DNA of 64,000 bases from Comamonas sp. 26 (GTDB lineage: Bacteria > Pseudomonadota > Gammaproteobacteria > Burkholderiales > Burkholderiaceae_C). Location: contig NZ_PEFL01000001.1 in the NCBI RefSeq assembly GCF_002754475.1, forward strand, positions 1,550,001-1,614,000, read 5' to 3'. The notes beneath the pieces were generated by a model. The model was not told the DNA's origin and made no database searches. It saw only the letters and a program-made list of their open reading frames with translations. The translations under genes were made by a program, and so were the position numbers. This document shows positions 59,107-64,000 of this stretch, in pieces. The stretch's first letter is position 1, and the number at the start of each line of letters is the position of its first letter.

Positions 59107-60522
59107 TCAGTAATACAAACCAGAATGGCCTTGCCAGCCACCACCAAGTGCCTTAAACAAGGCTACCAGGGCCATTTGCCGTTGCGCGCTGACCTCGATC
59201 AGCGCCATCTGCTGGGTAAAGTCAGTGCGCTGTGCGTCCAAATAGCGCAAATGGCTGTCCACTCCGGCGCGATAACGCAATTCGGCCAATTGACGCGTGT
59301 TAGTGCTGGTCCGGACCAAGCGTTGACGAGCGCTCTCTTCCCGTCTCAACGTATCGACAGCGACCAGCGCGTCACTGACTTCGCGAAACGCCGTCTGAAT
59401 GCTGCGCTCATACGTGGCCACCGCCATGTCTTTGCGCAGCTGCGCGATTTCCAGATTGGCCTGATTGCGTCCGCCATCAAAAATAGGCAGGCTGATCTGC
59501 GGCATGAAGGACCATGCGCGTTGAGCACCGTCAAAGAGGCCGGAAAGCTCTGCGCTGCCAGACCCATAGGAGCCGGTCAGCGAGATGCGTGGAAAGAACG
59601 CGGCCCGTGCCGCGCCGATGCTCGCATTGCGTGACCTGAGCTGGTACTCGGCCGCGCGGATGTCCGGGCGCTGAACGAGCAGATCGGAAGGCATGCCTGC
59701 AGCGATCTCCTGCACCAAAGGCGTAGAACTCAGCTCCGATTCGGCCTGCACCACGCCGTCACCGACCAGCCAGCTCAAGGCGTTGCCAGCCTGACGCAGC
59801 TCGCGCTCGAAGCGTTCGACATCGGCACGTGCAAGCTCTACCAAGCCTTGGGTTTCTTGCTCGTCCAGACGGCTGGCTGTACCTACCTTATGGCGCTCGC
59901 TCACGAGTTGCCACTCCTTTTCACGCGCCTGTACTGTGCGAAGTGCCAAGGCCTTGCGCTGCCTTGCACTGTCTTGTGAGAGCGAGGCCTGAATCACTTC
60001 TGCAATCAGGCTGATCTGCACGCTGCGCGTAGCCTCCTGCGTGGCAAGGTATTCCATTTGCGCCGCCTCGGACAAGGACTGCACGCGACCGAACAGATCC
60101 AGCTCGAACGCCATCAGCCCCGCATTGATCTGATAGTTGCTCTGAACGGTTGAGCCACCCGTGCCGCTCAGGTCAGCAGGCTGGCGCTGACGACTGCCGC
60201 TGGCTTGCGCACTTACTGCGGGCAACTGGTCCGCGCGCTGCACGCGGTAGGCCGCGCGCGCAGCCTGCACATTGAGCAATGCCTGGCGCAAGTCGCGATT
60301 GTTCACCAGCGCTTTGTCGATACGCGCGCGCAGGCGTTCGTCGGTTACGAAATCCTCCCATTGCAATGCCGTGGCCGTTGCGGTGCCAGGCGAAGCTGGC
60401 GTACTCCATGTGCCAGGGATGGGTGCGGCGGGCCTTTCGTAGGTGGGCGCAAACGAGCAACCTGCCAGCGCGATGACCATGAGCGAAAGCGCCGCTCTTC
60501 GCATTGGGACATGCGCGCTCAT
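59107..60522 (-). CDS. RND efflux outer-membrane factor (OprM/NodT family lipoprotein)
   Basis: A ~471-residue outer-membrane channel. ATG 60522 (MSAHVPMRRAALSL) follows GAAGGAGA; lipobox LAGC gives a lipoprotein. Two OEP repeats with QISLPIFDGGRNQANLEIAQL, DIRAAEYQLRSRNASIGAARAAFFPRISL and LPSDLLVQRP motifs place it with OprM. It overlaps the pump gene by ATGA and would complete a tripartite multidrug pump. Confidence 0.92.
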   Translation of the reverse strand: MSAHVPMRRAALSLMVIALAGCSFAPTYERPAAPIPGTWSTPASPGTATATALQWEDFVTDERLRARIDKALVNNRDLRQALLNVQAARAAYRVQRADQLPAVSAQASGSRQRQPADLSGTGGSTVQSNYQINAGLMAFELDLFGRVQSLSEAAQMEYLATQEATRSVQISLIAEVIQASLSQDSARQRKALALRTVQAREKEWQLVSERHKVGTASRLDEQETQGLVELARADVERFERELRQAGNALSWLVGDGVVQAESELSSTPLVQEIAAGMPSDLLVQRPDIRAAEYQLRSRNASIGAARAAFFPRISLTGSYGSGSAELSGLFDGAQRAWSFMPQISLPIFDGGRNQANLEIAQLRKDMAVATYERSIQTAFREVSDALVAVDTLRREESARQRLVRTSTNTRQLAELRYRAGVDSHLRYLDAQRTDFTQQMALIEVSAQRQMALVALFKALGGGWQGHSGLYY

Positions 60523-63500
60523 ACAGATTCTCCTTCGGAGGTGTTGTTTTTCACTTCGGATTTGGGGTTGCGCTTGCGCCATAGCGACAGCACAAACACG
60601 AAGAAAATGGGGACAAACAGCACGCCCAGCAGCGTGGCGCTGATCATGCCGCCGATCACCCCGACGCCAATGGCAGTCTGGCTGGATGCACCCGCACCTG
60701 TGGCTAACGCCAGAGGCACCACACCCAGAATGAAGGCCAACGAGGTCATCACAATCGGGCGAAAGCGCAAACGTGCTGCCTGCAGTGCAGAGTCCACCAG
60801 CGAGTGGCCGCGTTCATGAAGATCCTTGGCGAACTCCACAATCAGAATGGCGTTCTTTGCGGCAAGACCGATGATGGTGATCAAGCCCACCTTGAAGTAC
60901 ACGTCATTGGACAGGCCGACGGCCGAAGTCGCCAGCACCGAGCCCAGTGCACCGATGGGCACGATCAGCATGACTGCGGCGGGAATGCTCCAGCTTTCGT
61001 ACAAGGCCACGAGCAGCAGGAACACCACCACAATGGCCAGTGCAAAAAGCTTGGGTGCCTGCGCGCCTGCAGCCTTTTCCTGGTAGGACAGTGCGGTCCA
61101 TTCATAGCCTATGCCTGCTGGCATCTCGCCCATGATGCGTTCGAGTTCGGCCATGGCTTCACCCGTGGTGTGACCAGGCTTGGCATCCCCCGCAATGCGG
61201 AAGGCCGGGTAGCCGTTGTAGCGCGAAATCTGCACCGGCCCCATCTCCCAGTTCACCGTAGCAAAAGAGGCAAGCGGCACCTGCTGCCCCTGAGAGTTGG
61301 GCACATACAGACGCAGTAGGTCTTCAGGCGTCATGCGCGATTTCGTATCGGCCTGCACCACCACGCGCTGCAGACGACCCGCATTCGGAAACTCGTTGAT
61401 CACCGCCGACCCGTAAGCCGTGGAAAGCGCCGCGCTGATGGTCGCAAAGCTCACGCCCTGAGCCTGGGCCTTGCGGCGGTCGATATCCATGCTCAACTGC
61501 GGGGCGTCTTCGAGGTTTTCCATCATGGCGTAGGCAATCACCGGCGACGCGTTGGCTTTCTTCAGCAGCTCGTCACGTGCGGCAATCAGTGCCTCGCGGC
61601 CCAGACTGGCGCGGTCTTGCAGCCGCAGCGAAAAGCCACCGGAATTGCCGAGACCATCAATGGCCGGAGGCTCCACAGCCATGGCCGCGCCATCCGACAG
61701 ACTGCCAAAACGCTGGTTGAAAGCCTGAACTTCGTCTGAAGCTGCCTGTCCGGCACCGCGCAGCGACCAGTCCTTGAGGGTGACAAATGCCATCGCCGCG
61801 TTCTGTCCCATGCCCGAGAAGCTGTAGCCCATGAGGAACTCTGTCTGCGCCGTGGCAGGACGACTTTGCACAAATGCCTCCATGTCACGCACCACGGCTG
61901 TGGTTCGGGTTTCGGTCGCGCCGGGCGGCAGCTGCACGCTGACGATGTAGTAACCCATGTCTTCGGTCGGCACGAAGGACTCCGGCATGCGTGTATAGGC
62001 AAAGCCCAGCCCGCCCACAATGGCGACGTAGATGAGCATGTAGCGGCCCGCGCGCTTGACCAGCCGCTGATTGAGCAGCGAAAAATGCTCGGTAAGCTTT
62101 TCGAAGTAGCGATTGAACCAGCCGAAAAAACCTTTCTTCTCTTCATGGTGCCCCTGGGGGATGGGCTTGAGCAGCGTGGCGCACAGCGCGGGAGTGAAGG
62201 TCAGCGCCAGCAAGCCCGAGAACAAGATGGACACCGCCAGCGACAGCGAAAACTGTCGGTAGATCACGCCCACCGAGCCGCCCATGAAGGCCAGCGGCAG
62301 AAACACCGCCACCAGCACCAGCGTGATGCCGACAATGGCACCTGAGACCTGCTGCATGGCCTTCACGGTGGCAGCCAGTGGCGATAGTCCTTCCTCGGCC
62401 ATGATGCGCTCGACGTTCTCGACCACGACGATGGCGTCGTCCACCAGAATGCCGATGGCCAGCACCATGCCGAACATGGTCATCATGTTGACCGAGAAGC
62501 CCAGCGCATACATCACCGCCAGCGTGCCCGCCAGACACACGGGGACCACGATGGTGGGGATCAAGGTATAGCGCAGGTTCTGCAAGAACAACCACATCAC
62601 CAGAAACACCAGCACCACGGCTTCGATCAGCGTCGTGATCACCTTGCTGATGGCCACCTCGACGAAGCGGGAGGTGTCATAGGGCACGGTGTGCTGAATA
62701 TCGCTGGGGAAATTTTTCGACAGCTCGTCCAGTCGTTCCTTGACTGCCTTGGCGGTCTTCAGGGCATTGGCACCGGGTGCGAGCTGTACAGCCGCAGCCA
62801 CACCTTTGTGGCCATCCTCGCGCGAGGCAAAGCTGTAGTCGAGCTGGCCCACCTCGAGACGAGCCACATCCGCCAGATACACCACCGAGCCATCGGCCTT
62901 GGCGTTCAGCACGATCTGTCCGAACTCCTCGGGCGAGCTCAACGTGCCCTTGACCGCGATGGTCGCGCTCAGTTCCTGATCTGAAGAACCCGGTTGACTG
63001 CCGAAGCTGCCTGCCGGTACCTGCGCATTCTGCGCGGCGATGGCCGCGTTCACATCTGCCACCGACAAGCCGTAGCCCAGCAGCTTCTGAGGATCTATCC
63101 AGACCCGCATGGCCACATCGGCACCAAAGAACTGCACCTTGCCAACACCGGGCACTCGGCGAATCTCGTTATTGATATTGCGTACCGCGTAATCCGACAG
63201 CCGGACTTCGTTCTTGCCGCTATCGTCGCCCTTGTAGGTCAACGAGTAGATCAGCAGAAAGCTGGCGCTGGCTTGCTCGACCTGCAGGCCCATCTGCATC
63301 ACGGACGAGGGCAAGCGCGCCTCGGCTTTTTTGATGCGGTTCTGCACTTCCACCTGAGCCAGTGCGGGATCGATGCCCGGCGCGAACGTGGCCGTGATTT
63401 CAGCCAGTCCCGTGGAGCCGCTGGACGAATCGAAATAGAGCAGGCCCTTGGTGCCATTGAGCTCTTCCTCAATGACGCTGGTGACCGACTCCATGACCGT

Positions 63501-63665
63501 GGTGGCCGAAGCCCCCGGATAGGTTGCCGAGATGGAAATTTGCGGCGGAGCGACGTTTGGAAACTGCGCCACAGGCAGCATCGGAATCGCCAGCAATCCG
63601 CCGAGCAGGATGAAGATCGCCACGACCCAGGCAAGCTTGGGGCGATCAATGAAGAACCGGGACAT
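60519..63665 (-). CDS. RND multidrug efflux inner-membrane pump (HAE1, MexB/AcrB type)
   Basis: A 1048-residue RND transporter. MSRFFIDRPKLAWVVAIFIL start, twelve hydrophobic helices, GVGKVQFFGADVAMRVWIDP in the pore domain, TM4 proton-relay LAIGILVDDAIVVVENVERIM (two Asp) and late KNAILIVEFAKDLHERG (Lys) are typical of HAE1 pumps. Exports hydrophobic drugs and solvents with the adjacent adaptor and outer-membrane factor. Substrates cannot be read from sequence. Confidence 0.95.
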   Translation of the reverse strand: MSRFFIDRPKLAWVVAIFILLGGLLAIPMLPVAQFPNVAPPQISISATYPGASATTVMESVTSVIEEELNGTKGLLYFDSSSGSTGLAEITATFAPGIDPALAQVEVQNRIKKAEARLPSSVMQMGLQVEQASASFLLIYSLTYKGDDSGKNEVRLSDYAVRNINNEIRRVPGVGKVQFFGADVAMRVWIDPQKLLGYGLSVADVNAAIAAQNAQVPAGSFGSQPGSSDQELSATIAVKGTLSSPEEFGQIVLNAKADGSVVYLADVARLEVGQLDYSFASREDGHKGVAAAVQLAPGANALKTAKAVKERLDELSKNFPSDIQHTVPYDTSRFVEVAISKVITTLIEAVVLVFLVMWLFLQNLRYTLIPTIVVPVCLAGTLAVMYALGFSVNMMTMFGMVLAIGILVDDAIVVVENVERIMAEEGLSPLAATVKAMQQVSGAIVGITLVLVAVFLPLAFMGGSVGVIYRQFSLSLAVSILFSGLLALTFTPALCATLLKPIPQGHHEEKKGFFGWFNRYFEKLTEHFSLLNQRLVKRAGRYMLIYVAIVGGLGFAYTRMPESFVPTEDMGYYIVSVQLPPGATETRTTAVVRDMEAFVQSRPATAQTEFLMGYSFSGMGQNAAMAFVTLKDWSLRGAGQAASDEVQAFNQRFGSLSDGAAMAVEPPAIDGLGNSGGFSLRLQDRASLGREALIAARDELLKKANASPVIAYAMMENLEDAPQLSMDIDRRKAQAQGVSFATISAALSTAYGSAVINEFPNAGRLQRVVVQADTKSRMTPEDLLRLYVPNSQGQQVPLASFATVNWEMGPVQISRYNGYPAFRIAGDAKPGHTTGEAMAELERIMGEMPAGIGYEWTALSYQEKAAGAQAPKLFALAIVVVFLLLVALYESWSIPAAVMLIVPIGALGSVLATSAVGLSNDVYFKVGLITIIGLAAKNAILIVEFAKDLHERGHSLVDSALQAARLRFRPIVMTSLAFILGVVPLALATGAGASSQTAIGVGVIGGMISATLLGVLFVPIFFVFVLSLWRKRNPKSEVKNNTSEGESV

Positions 63666-63729
63666 TGTCTATCCTTGTACAGGGCGGGTATTTTGTTCAG
63701 TCAGCATTCGGCATGCAGGGGTTTTCTGC

Positions 63730-64000
63730 TCAATTTTTTGTAGCATCAACTCTGTCTTTTGCGGCGTCTGCCACTTTGTTTGTCTCGGCTCTCACTTGCA
63801 CCTTGGTACCGGGCACAGCCGCAGCCAGACCGCCCACCAGAACACGGGCGTTCGCCTTCAAACCATTGGTGATATGCCATTCAGCGCCATACATGGCCGC
63901 CGTGGTGACGGGCTGGGACTGCACAGTGTTCTGCTCATCTAGGACCAGTACATGTGCTGCTCCATCGCTGCCGCGCTGCACTGCACGCTGCGGAACAAGG
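63730..64000 (-). CDS. RND periplasmic adaptor (MexA/AcrA type), C-terminal end, cut by the window
   Basis: The open frame runs off the right edge. The visible ~90 residues read LVPQRAVQRGSDGAAHVLVL, then NTVQSQPVTTAAMYGAEWHI, LKANARVLVGGLAAAVPGTKV, the C-terminal membrane-proximal part of membrane-fusion proteins. A GTG at 63981 is internal. Located 64 bases upstream of the pump gene, giving adaptor-pump-outer-membrane-factor order. Confidence 0.88.
   Translation of the reverse strand, partial: LVPQRAVQRGSDGAAHVLVLDEQNTVQSQPVTTAAMYGAEWHITNGLKANARVLVGGLAAAVPGTKVQVRAETNKVADAAKDRVDATKN

Overview
The window looks like a chromosomal segment of a betaproteobacterium of the order Burkholderiales, most likely family Comamonadaceae and close to Comamonas. 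This rests on high GC, strong G/C third-position bias, the gene families present (Bug/TctC-type binding protein, SlyX, DUF3149, DUF3037, a SpoVR/PrkA/YeaH trio, RelA of the EXDD type) and a dispersed ~50 bp repeat with AGCGCTT/AAGCGCT arms that I associate with Comamonadaceae. The assignment is inference from protein resemblance, not from a database search.

Layout: 1-14.3 kb is a single-strand cobalamin (B12) uptake, salvage and late-assembly cluster: btuB (cut by the window edge), cbiA, cobU, btuF-btuC-btuD, cobO, bluB, cbiB, a CobD/CobC-type aminotransferase, a HipA-like/DUF3037 pair of unknown role, cobQ, a His-rich exported protein and cobT. No cobS and no corrin-ring genes are in view. 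14.3-25 kb holds nth, a two-partner-secretion outer-membrane transporter next to a Gly-rich collagen-like lipoprotein, an aminotransferase with slyX, small membrane proteins, and two exporter/regulator pairs (ArgP/LysE-ArgO and Lrp/RhtA-like). 25-30.4 kb is the prkA-yeaH-spoVR stress operon. 30.5-44.9 kb carries housekeeping genes: a MetQ-like binding protein, serB, a Bug protein, mfd, ispD-ispF, an EnvZ/OmpR-type two-component system, a SIMPL protein and bdhA.

About 44.9-52.95 kb is a filamentous-phage (inovirus) prophage inserted between bdhA and an alpha/beta hydrolase gene. It follows the Ff-type order: repressor (divergent), ssDNA-binding protein, small ORFs, HUH replication initiator, tiny membrane proteins (pVII/pIX-like), major coat protein, adsorption protein (TspB-like), pVI-like protein, Zot/pI ATPase, then an intergenic region with duplicated structured elements, and a serine recombinase. 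The Zot function appears split over three overlapping ORFs, and two 96-bp direct repeats carry a hairpin with a compensatory base-pair change. These are the least ordinary parts of the window. No secretin gene (pIV) is present, so export would need a host secretin.

From 52.95 kb on: alpha/beta hydrolase-relA, a tRNA-Val(GAC), DNA polymerase II (polB, minus strand), and an RND multidrug efflux operon (outer-membrane factor, inner-membrane pump, and the C-terminal end of the adaptor, cut by the right window edge), all on the minus strand.

The ~50 bp dispersed repeat occurs in at least seven copies here. Two copies lie inside coding sequence (cobU and the 3' end of cbiB), and several others sit in gaps between convergent genes where their hairpins could terminate transcription.
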